From Diadema setosum (Eukaryota > Echinodermata > Echinoidea > Diadematoida > Diadematidae), in contig NC_092706.1 of NCBI RefSeq assembly GCF_964275005.1, forward strand, positions 24,585,942 to 24,649,941: 64,000 nt of DNA, written 5' to 3'. Both the position numbers and the translations under genes were made by a program. Positions 9,453-19,542 of the stretch are shown here, piece after piece. The stretch's first letter is position 1; each line of letters starts with the position of its first letter. The notes under the pieces are model-generated. The model saw only the letters and a list, made by a program, of their open reading frames with translations. It was not told the DNA's origin and made no database searches.

Positions 9453-12400
9453 ATATCATAATATAAATGATATATATAGTGTGAGAGATAGTTCCCTTCC
9501 CAAACGTACGCGGTGCCTCATTGTGGGTAGCATGTAGTGAAAGAAATTAAACTTGAGGCGGACATTGCTCTCGATCTTATGATAATAATACAGAGTGTGA
9601 TTATTGTCGTATCTTGCTATACAAGTACGAACCCATTGATGAAATGGTCATTACTGACTCATGTTAGTTAGGCTTATACTGCTAATGAGTGAAACCATGT
9701 TAAAATCAGTGAGTCATTTTATGTATCACTTCACAGCCCTGATGAAGGTCTTAAAATGACCGAAAGCTTGGGAATAACAAATAAACTACAATACGCTGAA
9801 CTAGCTATGACCGTGAATGCCCTGATCTTCTCGCACTCTACTACCCCATCCAAGGCAGTGAAATGTGGATCCTAATGCAAAAACTGAACAGTAAGATCCA
9901 AATCACTGAAAGCTAGGGTTTTATAACGAGTCAATCATGTCAATGGCATTACCAAGAGATAGAGGAGATAGAAGTAGGAATGAAAATATCAGACAATCAC
10001 TCTCTGTTGACACGGTTCTGGCAGTCATGACAAAAATTGACCGACATGTTATGGTCATGTATTACAAATGTCTGACACAAGAGATACCAATCGAATCTAT
10101 CAATAGGAAACCCGACAAGAAAAGACCAACTGGCGCCCCAGAAAGTAATGGGAGGACTAAATCGAGGAGAAAACCTTAAGGGTGGAAAGAGACTTCAAAA
10201 AAGCCAAGACCATGGCCCTTAATAGAAGAGAGTGGAAAACGCTGATAAAGAGGTCTTAAAGCGACAGACCAACTGGCCTACAGGTGTCAGAACTGCAGGG
10301 TGAGTAATGAGAAAGGCGATAAGCTGTGGTTCCCAATGGTGTTATAGGAAGAGAATGTCTTTGAACATTATGGTAATGTCGTCTGTTGTATTATTATCGT
10401 TACGTCCAGATCTGACTCGACGAGTTACGATTTCAATTCACCAAAACTTCTTAGATTTCTTGGAAGATATGACTTACTCCCAGGTGTAAAGATCGGCGGT
10501 GCCTGGCACCCCGTTAATGTGAATGCCATGACGGGGTCCTTGGGAAGAGTCATGATGACACTGAAGAAATAATTCTACAACTAATATGATTTTCATTTAA
10601 TGATAGTGGTGATGACGATGATGATAGCTATTATCAAGTTATCATTGTGTCATTATTGAAAGTTGACTGTTAGAACGAAATACACCAGGGAGGTTTGCGG
10701 GAGATAGTGTATGTAAAACAACTTACTCTCGGTATCTACTGCAATAGCAACGATATGAGTCAGGGACGGGTTCGATGCGATGACGACACGATTGCTCCCG
10801 TCGACGTCTATCCTTTCAATTTCGTCGTCGTCACCAAAATACACGTGTCTGTTGAATGAATTAGACCACAATGGTTATCAAGCGAACAAGCTGACACAAA
10901 ATTACCTAAAACCTGAAATACCGCAGGTAATGGTCAAGATAACTTAAGTAATTGTCAGCAGTTTGATCCTTCTGTGTGGCCTTTTAGCCAGCCTCATGCA
11001 GGGATTGATCCCAGCTGTGTATATATGATGATAATGATAACACGGTTGTATTTATCCAGGGTAGCCTCTTCAGCGTTGCCACTGCTCTACCAGACGGCCC
11101 TGCCATTATTATTACCCTAGCATTGCCAGGTACCCATTTATACACCTGAGTCCAGAGGGACATGGTGGGAAAAAACATCTTGTCCAATGACGTAAGCACT
11201 GGGCGGGAATCGAACTCGGTCCTCCGATTGGTTGTCGGCACCCCCCCCCCCCCCCCCGTATATAATATGGGGGCGCTGTTGCATATAAGTTTTTGTGGTT
11301 ATCATTATGGTAATAATTATGGTCTTCCTATCAAAACGGTAGGCCTATCCTCTGCAGTGTTGCCACTGCTTTACCAAAGGCCCCATTTATTGCATCTTGG
11401 GTGCAGCATGTCCCTTTCTACCCAAGGACATAAATGTTTACCAGGCGTTGACTGGTAACCATTCATTCACCTGGGTCAAAGACATGAAAGGTATGAATAA
11501 AAACACCCCCCCCAAAAAAAACAAACAAAACAAAACAAACAAACAAACACACACACACACACACACACGCAAAGACCAAACAAACAAACAAAAACAAAAC
11601 GAAAACATTTTGTCCAAGGACGTGTTACCTTCAATCGCTTGACGGGATGTGAACTATATGGACCCGAATTTTTGACAACCGACTGTTTTATCCACATTGT
11701 CACGGTGTCCTTAGCTTATAGTTTAGAAACATAGAAGAATAAAAGGCATAATAAAGGACTCACCCTCGCAAGGGAACGGCATGCACACAACGTGGGTTGT
11801 TTAGACCAGTATCAACTAGGACGAAGGAAGTGAGGGATTCAGTGTCCACGTAGAAACCCATTATCCTACTATGAGTCTGGACGACGGCGAAAAGCCTTCG
11901 CGATCGGGCGTCAATGGATATATCGGTAATACCTGTGTAAATGAAATGGTAATATCGTGCGGTTGGCCAAACAGTAAAATGTCTTTCAGATTGTAAATCA
12001 AGTGCATATAAAATATTTACCAAACCTGGAGAAGAACATGAAAATTTCGTATATCACTACCTCTGTTGTAAATGCAAGATTTGCAAAGATATCTACACAT
12101 TTCTTACGTCCTTCCCCTTTCTAAAAGAAACACAAACATCAGAAGATTTAACAAGCAAAACAAACAAATAAATCAAACAGGTATTGTATATGATTAGTTT
12201 CTTATTCGATATTGTGTTGCTGTTTATGCAATTTGCAATTAACCAAAATACCTCCATCTTTAGGCTAATGCTTGATCTTTCAATGGAGGCCTCATAGGTC
12301 ATAATTATGTCGGAGTATTCTGAGCGTATAATGATACAGTTATACTGCCAGAAAATCAACACAATCAACAGCAACGGGAGCAACAACAGTAGGAAAGTGT

Positions 12401-15400
12401 CGTGAATATGAAGGGAGTTTGTCCCCCCCCCCCCCTTTTTTTTTGTCATTCGTTTTGTTGACGTCATTGTGGGTAGTATGCGTCCCAGCACAGAATCAGC
12501 ATTATTCCGTTGTTGTGGATTTGGGTACAGCATGCTTTTGTCGGTAATATCCGTAACACAACTTCTGGTACACCGGATACACGTACCTCGAAAGCAAACA
12601 CACACTCACATGCACACACGCCAAAATACGCGCCATAACATACATGTCTATAGAACTTACGTTCTGAACTATCTCCAGTGACCTCAATAGTCTCCATTGC
12701 AGAGCCATCCACTGTTCCTCTACTCAGTGTGTTGTATTGCGCCGCGTATACATATCCTGTCAAAGGGTCCAGTGCTGCCTTAAATGGCCAGGTGACGCCA
12801 ACAGGGATCTCGGAAAAGACCATTTTGTCCACGTCGGCCATCCATACTTTTTTACCCTGTTCGTCACCAACTAATATATTCTTGCTCGTATCTGCATACT
12901 CATCAAAACACAGGGAATTATGACAATATCATGTGAGACACATTAATATTAAACCACGTAATTCTCACTTAACCATAATAATTAACATTAGAATAATCCT
13001 AACGGTGCTAACATGTTTAGCCATTGTGTGTTTAACCATCAAACAACTGTTAAACAGCAATCAAGCTGTAATGTCTTTAATGTTATGAGCGTGTTTGTAG
13101 AGACACTTTCTGAAAGCTAAAAGATATTTCATTATAGTTTGAAAAAGCTCATTTTATTTTCTTATTTGCGAAGTCATAGGGCAGGTAATGAGGTATTGTA
13201 ACCCGAATCTTTATATTTTCTGGGAAACTACTGTCGTTGACAATAAATTGCTATAGAGATTTAACAGCAATGGACTCCGTCACACTGATTAAAGAGAAAT
13301 GATACAATGTACTTCAGCGTGATTTACGTGGTTGAGAATGACCACCATTTTAAGACCATCATCATCAAGTGTCTCAGAGTCTCAGTGCCTTACGAGTGCT
13401 CTAGCTCAATAATGCTACAAGCGTAAAATTTTATCTAAACTTTGCATAAAACACTGTGGAGAACCATCAAATACATTTTTCTCACGGACCTTTCATTAGA
13501 CCACCGTAAAGCCCCAAACTAGCAAATTCTGAGTTAAAGTTCGTAAAGTCGAGTGTATACCTTCTGGTTTTCGTTCGTAGAGTGAGTACAGGTCGAAACC
13601 AGAGCTGAACTGGGAGTGTTTCACCGGTCCCGCCACGCGACAATCTCCCGTCTGCTCGTTGTAGGCAAACGTTGTACAGTTCTCGTTGGCCACGCACGAG
13701 GACCCGCATTGAAGAAAGTACGGCGTCGTTATGTTTTGTACCAGGGTTTGGACGACTGGTGAAAAGCTCTTTCTTGCTAATAAGTATTCTCTTGATGTCC
13801 ATGCTGTTGCAGGTTTAGCTTTTAGAGGAAGATAAGACGTGAGCAAAAAGGAAGTCGAGCTTTACAGAATTTTTCACATACATTTTGCATACGAACCATC
13901 ATCACTGATCATTCAACGTAGGCCTACCCGGTGAGGTTAGGGAACACTTTTACAATTTCATACATTTGTTACTCAGACGCTGTTCGTTAAGACTAGGGTT
14001 AGACCTACCGTGCATCTTATAAAATATGATACCAGTAATCCTCACCCAAATACCGATTAATTTCTTCCTTTGATTCTAAATAATCTGTCATCACCTCAGG
14101 AAGATTCCAAAGATAAATTACGTTATAAGGTTTGTATATGCCCTATTATTGCTGATGCTGAGAATTCAAGTTCCTTATTCAAGCAGACAAGAGAGCTTGG
14201 GAGCGATTGCAACTTCCGTAAATATTGTATTTGATATCGTATTTGGTCCATGTTCTCGGAGGTCCAGTATTCTTTCTGGCTCCCAAAACAGCCATGTGCC
14301 ATCATGTATCTTATGATATTATTGGCCTCAAGACTAGATGGCGCACAGTTCACTTTGCGTGACTTTGTTGAACTATATTACACGTCAATACATCTAGATT
14401 GAATAGTACTTCTGTGGTTATTTGGAGAAAAAAACCCACGTGCAATTCAACCTCTGTTTTAACTTGTGACTTATGGGAAATTACCGTTTCTAGGGAGGAG
14501 TCTACCAATCACAGCAGACACATCGTTACCCTCATCTCACAGAAAACATGTAAAATGTTTACCCGGTGTCTCGCAAATGTAGGCGTTCTTGAAGTAGCAT
14601 ATTTCATCCTCCCACTTGTAGTCTTCATCCTTGTCCATAACAAAACAGTCTGATCCGTAATAGAAGGGTGTGGCTGCGTAACTGGTGTAGTCAAAGGGGT
14701 CTCCAGTCATCCACTGAAACACGCCCTTGTTGACTCTTGTCAAACCCAGCCAAACATCCACATAGCCTTCAAACAATAATAACAATTGCAACTGATTGGC
14801 AGATTACCCTACATCGACGTAAATAAGCACTGAATTGATCAGTGTTTTGGGAGTAGCCATAACAAAAGAAATCATAGGCATACATACAAGGGCAGAATTC
14901 GAACCTACGACCTTCTGAGCACCGGACAGACGTCTCGTTCACGAGACCATAAGCTTCTGTCCTACTGTCAGTACAATTTCTGGTCTTTAAAGCATGCAGC
15001 GGATACTCTGCATCGGCTGTCAGGCGGATCCTCGTTTGTCTATCAGACAAGATGCTTGTTCGGTGCTTAGGAGGATGTATGTTAAAATGCTGCTCGAGTA
15101 TGTATGCCCATGATTTATTTTGTCAAGGCTATACTACTAAAACACTGATCAATTCCGTGCTTATTCAAGTCGATGTAGGGCAATTTGTCGTTCAGTTGCA
15201 ATAAAAAAAAACAACAACAACAACTCGACGCAGGAATTTCATCACTTCAAACCATAACAATATGAATTCAATTCAATTTAACCCGAATACATCCATTTTC
15301 TTCTTCTACAGATATGAAAGATAATAACAAAATATGAGAAAATGAAAAAAAAAGAATAATCTAAAGTATACACTATTGTTGACTCTGCGATATAGTGAAA

Positions 15401-17837
15401 GTTATTACCAAAATTAAAAACATGCAGGGTTTCAAACGAAACTTGTTAGGCCTATAATATATATGCTCTGAGAGAAAAAAAAGTCTAATCCAAAGCCGTG
15501 TACGGCATACCAACAAATTCAAACAACAACTTATTTACCTATTGTCTTCGCCAGTCCCTGTATGAATTGTTCCTCTTCCGCGCTGTTGATGATCACAGGG
15601 GTACTGGCTTGGAATGTGCACCACAAGATCGCACTAGCCAAGTCCCTCGCAGCCGAATCAGAATTTGGAAGGGCGTAGTAGCAGGAAGATCCAAAGGTGT
15701 AGTCGAAACTCATTCCACAGCCTGTGGAAAGGAACGAAAACGAACAAATATACAGTATGTCCCCCCCCCCCCCCCAATAAAAAAAAAAAAAAATCAGATT
15801 TTTCGCATTGATAACACTCAATATGATTAAACTGTCTAATGCTACTTTAGGGTCTTAAAATATAACACCTTAGCTGTATTTTGCAGAAAACCCCGTTCAA
15901 TTTGATTAAGCGGTCACAGAGAAATTTGGATTGTTGTAAAGCATGTCATGAGTCTGATTCTTCCAAGTTCAGCAATTGGATGCTCGTGTGTGTGAACACA
16001 GCAGACATAACTTGGAGGGAAGAGATTCCTGACATGCTCTTCAAAATCCCTCATTTCTCTTCGGTCTCTGAAGCAAACAGAACCGGGTTTTCTGTAAGAT
16101 GTGGGCAATGAATGAGTTACAGTTTCGTACCCTGAAATTGTATTTGGATTGATTGACTATCTTTAAAGTTATCATTGGGGAGGGTCCCGTTGTATTTTTT
16201 TTTTTTTGGGGGGGGGGGGGGGGGACATACGGTATATTACTCGTCAATACGATATCCTGATAAGATCCCAAAATCTAAATCTGAGAAAATTTCAGGCAAA
16301 AGCAAAAATCAGAAATCATATATAAAAATATGAAAACGTTAACTTCAAACAAAAGCAAAAGTGTCTTGTCCGAAATGAAAAATTTATGAGTGATTTGAAA
16401 TCTGAATATAAATGTAAGCCTAACCTCTAAGCCTGATTTCGAAACTTCTGTTTCCGTAAACGTGGTAAACAAAGCATAGCGTGAGGCGTAGACACATGCT
16501 ACTCTGTTGTTGGGTCTGTAACACATTACTTCCATTCCTGCCGCACTCCCAGACTTGTTTACGTGAAATCTACATGACGCTTTAACTTTATCCCTCGGGT
16601 CTAAAGTACACTGGCTAAGAATCCCTCGAAAGATTTCAATATGAAATACAGTGTATTTACCATTACTCTTCAAATCTGATCATAAAGAAGTCCCAGAATA
16701 CATCAACAAACTACTCCACACCCGTGAATCTTTACTTCTCGTCTTCTAAACGAACTTCAAGTGCTGGAGATCGTTCTTTTTCGTAGAGCTTCCAAATTTA
16801 TAAATTAATTAGAAATCCCGCTAGCTTCTTGCTTCTTGACCTATGTTCAAGAAGCATTAATGTCAGTTGTTTTCGATAATGCTGTATAATATTTCATATT
16901 GCTATTTCTGGTTCCTTGTATATCAATAAAACTTTGTCTGATTAAAATCTTGTCTGACATATTTTCCTCTATGCTTGAACCGCACTGAACCTTTTTGAAA
17001 AGGAGATATGCAAAGTTACTGGTTCTTTTTGCATTTACGGCAATTCATTTTCATGCCAAAAACGTATGCAGGTATTATGAATCATGTGTGTGTGTGTGTG
17101 TGAGCGTGATTATTCTGATTTTATGAAATTTTGGTAAGGACGGCTAACAAAATTACGAAAGATATACCTGATAAGCTGTTGTAGTGTTACTCCGAAAAAT
17201 GGAGAAGTTACGATCATACATTGATAATTGCAATGGGATAATTTCTCTCCAATTGATGTAAATGAAACACCTATAATGAAACTAAATTGCCACGGGGAAG
17301 AAAAAACAAAACCAGATTTTAACATTGGTTCATGGACACCTTACACAAAATTTCTAGTGATGACTCACAAAAACCTTACATTCGTCGATTTTGAATTGCC
17401 ATATAATTGAGTTAGATGAAAGAAGATGAAATTGTTCTTACTGCCATCGGATTCCTTGGACTTCTCGCAGATGAAATGGAACTTATCTGCACAGCTTCGA
17501 TCGTGCCAGTGGAAGCTATTTTCGCCATCCATCCTGATGCAATCCGTTCCGTCGTTGTTCGGATCGAACTCGTCCCCCCAGTTAGTATAGTTGAGGGGCG
17601 TTCCGTCCACCCACTCGAATTGCAACGGATCCAAGTGACCCATGCCGATCCAGAAATCGGCCCCTTTGCCGTAAGGAATGACGTAGTCGGTAACAGCAGC
17701 CTGCTCGTCTGCAGAGGTTATCGAAGCCAACGAGGCACCGACAGACTCGCAGGACGCCTTAGCGTCGTCTCTGTCTGCCACACCCTCACTGAAGTAATAG
17801 CACGAGGAATTCACCTTGATAAAACCGGCTGGACAAG
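8853..17837 (-). CDS. Lectin gene A: secreted CTLD-CTLD-PAN-YWTD propeller protein
   Basis: Eight exons (17837-17442, 15721-15539, 14766-14563, 13818-13561, 12891-12661, 11932-11764, 10848-10727, 9097-8853) sum to 1808 bp and, with one base from a missing upstream exon, give exactly 603 codons including TGA. All junctions are GT-AG; phases are 1 throughout except one matched phase-2 junction. Domain order is CTLD 1, CTLD 2, PAN/apple, then six YWTD-like blades. No transmembrane segment is seen, so a secreted or surface-bound recognition protein is likely; CTLD and PAN modules are known for carbohydrate and protein binding and YWTD propellers for protein ligands. The signal-peptide exon upstream of 17837 was not found. 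Function in immunity or matrix is inference. Confidence 0.8.
9180..9452. repeat. (GA)n(GT)n and (TA)n microsatellites
   Basis: A GA/GT compound run at about 9180-9217 followed by G-rich sequence, and a long (AT)n run at about 9407-9451. Both lie in the intron between the last two gene A exons. Confidence 0.9.
9930..10245 (+). mobile_element. LINE ORF2 C-terminal remnant
   Basis: Plus-strand translation in changing frames gives the usual tail of an endonuclease-type LINE polyprotein. The stretch around 10100-10140 reads KKRPTGAP, and 10180-10260 reads VERDFKKAKTMALNRREWKT followed by LIKRS and a stop. The family normally has KRPxGxPxxRW then a Trp-rich end. At least two frame changes show it is a dead fragment. 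Upstream, GATGAAGGTCTTAAAATGAC with GAAAGCTTGGGAATAA (about 9740-9776) resembles the 3' end of another retroelement. It is antisense to gene A in its intron. Confidence 0.6.
10727..10848 (-). CDS. Gene A exon: propeller blade 4
   Basis: A 122-bp exon that enters in phase 2 and leaves in phase 1, matching its neighbours. The acceptor is CATTCAACAG| at 10850-10849 and the donor is CGAGA|GTAAGT at 10726-10725. The peptide HVYFGDDDEIERIDVDGSNR then IVAIAVDTE has the VYFGD strand and the IERIDVDGSNR turn typical of LDL-receptor class B (YWTD) repeats. Confidence 0.85.
10995..11229 (-). mobile_element. tRNA-derived SINE, second family (copy 1)
   Basis: On the minus strand a B-box-like AGTTCGATTCCC is followed by TTGGACAAGATGTTTTTTCC, then CAGGTGTATAAATGGGTACC and a downstream body with GTAGAGCAGTGGCAACGC. 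A partial copy in the same orientation follows at 11335-11700. It lies in a propeller intron, on the same strand as gene A. Confidence 0.55.
11335..11700 (-). mobile_element. tRNA-derived SINE, second family (copy 2, interrupted)
   Basis: It shares TTGCCACTGCT(C/T)TACCA, the CACCTGGGTC block and TTTTGTCCAAGGACGT with copy 1. It is interrupted near 11505-11600 by a (CA)n/(CAAA)n simple repeat. The copy is degenerate. Confidence 0.5.
11764..11932 (-). CDS. Gene A exon: propeller blade 3
   Basis: A 169-bp exon entering in phase 1 and leaving in phase 2, which the next exon needs. The acceptor is TTTACACAG| at 11934-11933 and the donor is GCGAGG|GTGAGT at 11763-11762. The peptide includes ITDISIDARSRRLFAVVQ, MGFYVDTESL and NPRCVHAVPLRG; LFAVV takes the place of YWTD. 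Confidence 0.85.
12661..12891 (-). CDS. Gene A exon: propeller blades 1 and 2
   Basis: A 231-bp, phase-1 exon. The acceptor is GAGTATGCAG| at 12893-12892 and the donor is TCAGAAC|GTAAGT at 12660-12659. The peptide runs NILVGDEQGKKVWMADVDKM, then WPFKAALDPLTGYVYAAQYN, then SRGTVDGSAMETIEVTG. VWMAD and VYAAQ are YWTD-like strands and LDPLTGYVY is the characteristic loop of LDLR class B repeats. Confidence 0.85.
12892..13560. other. Intron of gene A without recognised features
   Basis: AT-rich non-coding sequence between the propeller and PAN exons. No repeat family or exon recognised. Confidence 0.6.
13561..13818 (-). CDS. Gene A exon: PAN/apple domain
   Basis: A 258-bp, phase-1 exon. The acceptor is TTCCTCTAAAAG| at 13820-13819 and the donor is CCAGAAG|GTATAC at 13560-13559. 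The peptide holds LQCGSSCVANENCTTFAYNE and GDCRVAG, four cysteines in the C-x3-C-x5-C...C spacing of PAN domains, followed by GFDLYSLYERK. PAN domains mediate protein or sugar contacts. Confidence 0.85.
13819..14562. other. Intron of gene A without recognised features
   Basis: AT-rich sequence between the PAN exon and the second CTLD. Short ORFs here lack splice signals in the gene's phase. Confidence 0.55.
14563..14766 (-). CDS. Gene A exon: C-terminal half of CTLD 2
   Basis: A 204-bp, phase-1 exon. The acceptor is TTGTTTGAAG| at 14768-14767 and the donor is ACACCGG|GTAAAC at 14562-14561. The peptide has DVWLGLT, FQWMTGDPFDYTSYA, DCFVMDKDEDYKWEDEIC and AYICETPG. The layout is that of the homologous exon 922-1125; no EPN/QPD sugar-binding triplet. 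Confidence 0.9.
14860..15005 (-). mobile_element. tRNA-like retroposon head
   Basis: On the minus strand an A-box-like TGGTCTCGTGAACGAG is followed about 35 bases later by a B-box-like GTAGGTTCGAATTCTGCC. It may be a tRNA-derived SINE head; no partner copy was found in the window. Confidence 0.35.
15539..15721 (-). CDS. Gene A exon: N-terminal half of CTLD 2
   Basis: A 183-bp, phase-1 exon. The acceptor is CCTTTCCACAG| at 15723-15722 and the donor is ACAATAG|GTAAAT at 15538-15537. The peptide begins GCGMSFDYTFGSSCYYALPN and ends SAEEEQFIQGLAKTIG. It is the same CTLD half as exon 2140-2310 of gene B. Confidence 0.88.
15740..17441. other. Intron of gene A; one unexplained ORF
   Basis: Long intron between the two CTLDs. 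It holds a C-run at about 15760-15776, a T/G run at about 16194-16224, and a minus-strand ORF about 16275-16673 whose middle is less AT-rich. That ORF has cysteines but no lectin, PAN or propeller motif and no convincing phase-1 acceptor, so it is not called as an exon. Confidence 0.5.
17442..17837 (-). CDS. Gene A exon: CTLD 1 (single exon)
   Basis: A 396-bp, phase-1 exon. The acceptor is GTCAACGCAG| at 17839-17838 and the donor is GATGGCA|GTAAGA at 17441-17440. A complete long-form CTLD: CPAGFIKVNSSCYYF, ASCESVGASLASITSADEQ, FWIGMG, FEWVDGTPLNYTNWGDEF, DPNNDGTDCIRM, FHWHDRSC and FHFICEKS. DPNN occupies the EPN position and WHD the WND position, so some calcium/sugar capacity may remain. Confidence 0.9.
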
Positions 17838-18611
17838 CTGCGTTGACAGAATAATTTGAACAGGCTTTTATAATCATCTTCATAATCGTAATAACAGTGA
17901 AAACTAGAATCTTTGTATTTTTCTCGTCATTTTAAATGATCATTTCTCGTTTCATCACAAACTGTCAGTATTGTCCTTGTTCAATCTGGACTTTTACTGT
18001 CACCAGCTGCCAGGAGAAGATAAATACAGATCCTAAAGTACAAAGAGATAGAAGGTGTTTCAAATCATCTCTGGTAAACATATCCATAGACATCATAAAT
18101 CTTGCAGTTTTAGTGTTCATTCAGGTATGGGGGAGGCGGAGGCGGGGGCGGGGGGCACATAGAATTGATTTGAATGTTGAAGATAGTAGTGATATGCGTC
18201 AGTTTCTGTGTAATAGCTACTATAGAAAGTTACCATAGAGAGCTACTAAAGAAACATCGTAAATGAAAGAAGCTTGATATAATATTACGTTGCAACATGA
18301 CTGCATGTAATTGATTGTATTGTATGTGCAATTTCATACCACCTTGATATAGCTTTCGAGACATTTGCCCACATGGCTCTGTAAAGTCATGGACTATTCG
18401 ACCATGAATATTGTGTGTGTGTGTGTGTGTGTGTGTGAGTGCGTGTGTAATTGTGAATGTGAAGCCCTATTTGCTTGTGCGCTTACCGAAGCTGCATTTG
18501 TTGTTGTCATTGTCGCTATTGTTGTTCTAATACAGCAGTAGAGAGGAAATATTGAGGAGCGATATTTTTTTTGCAAGCTTGCATCATAAACCTAAAAATG
18601 TTTCCGCTGTG

Positions 18612-18680
<69 letters not shown>

Positions 18681-19540
18681 CGAGAGAGAGAGAGAGAGAG
18701 AGTTTCGAGACAGTTATTGTCTTGAATTACATAATAGGATTCACCAAAACTGGATGTTCCTATAATACACGCAACTCAAGGACTGTTTCCAGACATTATA
18801 CACGTAGGAACAATATACTTTTGGGGGAGAAAAGGAGGGGTCTCTTGGTCCATTCAACCGTATATTGGGTATAAAGTATACTGAATAATCTTTATCGTGT
18901 GTCCGTCGTGACCGTAGCAACGACGAATATTCATTGCAGTCACAGCGGCGTTACAATAATATTCAAAAAGAAAGAAAACAAGTAAGGGTTCAGCAGTTAT
19001 ATATATATATATAAAATATATATTTTACAGACAAAAGAGATAGATTGAAAAGTTAATGCTATCAATATAAAAGAAGAAAAAGAAAACTTAAAATTCGGAT
19101 AACAAAATCATGAGCCGCCCTATTGAATGTACAGAGATATACTCACTGTACGATTCCAATTGTCCTTTGCTCATTGTTACACCTACTGCTGCAGTCCAGA
19201 CAATGGCGATCTGTGTGTTGAATGAAAGCACATCAGATACAGTACTTTCCAGTTTTCAGTTTCTCCTATTTTGTACCCCAAACGCACTTTTCTTATTCAA
19301 AAAGAATATGAATGAATAATGTATAAGACTGCAACTGATAAACTGACAACTTCGAATAATGACAAAACTTGTCACCCAATTTCTCGGTACAATAATACAA
19401 AATATATACCCATATTACTATATTACTAGGTGTATAGTATGTGTTATACAACACCTTAGAATGATGTCGAATTGTGATTGGCCAAGAACATGTCACATGA
19501 CATTCAATAAAAGATACCTATCAAACTCATTAAGAGTGAC
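17838..19540. other. Region upstream of gene A
   Basis: The missing 5' exon and promoter of gene A should lie to the right of 17837. No ATG plus hydrophobic segment with a phase-1 donor could be singled out. Contains (GT)n near 18413-18438 and a composite palindromic microsatellite. Confidence 0.4.
18616..18703. repeat. (CT)n(AT)n(AG)n palindromic microsatellite
   Basis: About 30 bases of CT, about 34 of AT and about 24 of AG follow each other, so the whole block is nearly self-complementary and can fold as one hairpin. Confidence 0.9.
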
Positions 19541-19542
19541 AG

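Noticed and set aside
16275-16673. 132-codon minus-strand ORF between the two CTLDs of gene A
   Set aside because: No similarity to lectin, PAN or propeller motifs and no phase-1 acceptor; including it is not needed for the exact in-frame join of the flanking exons.
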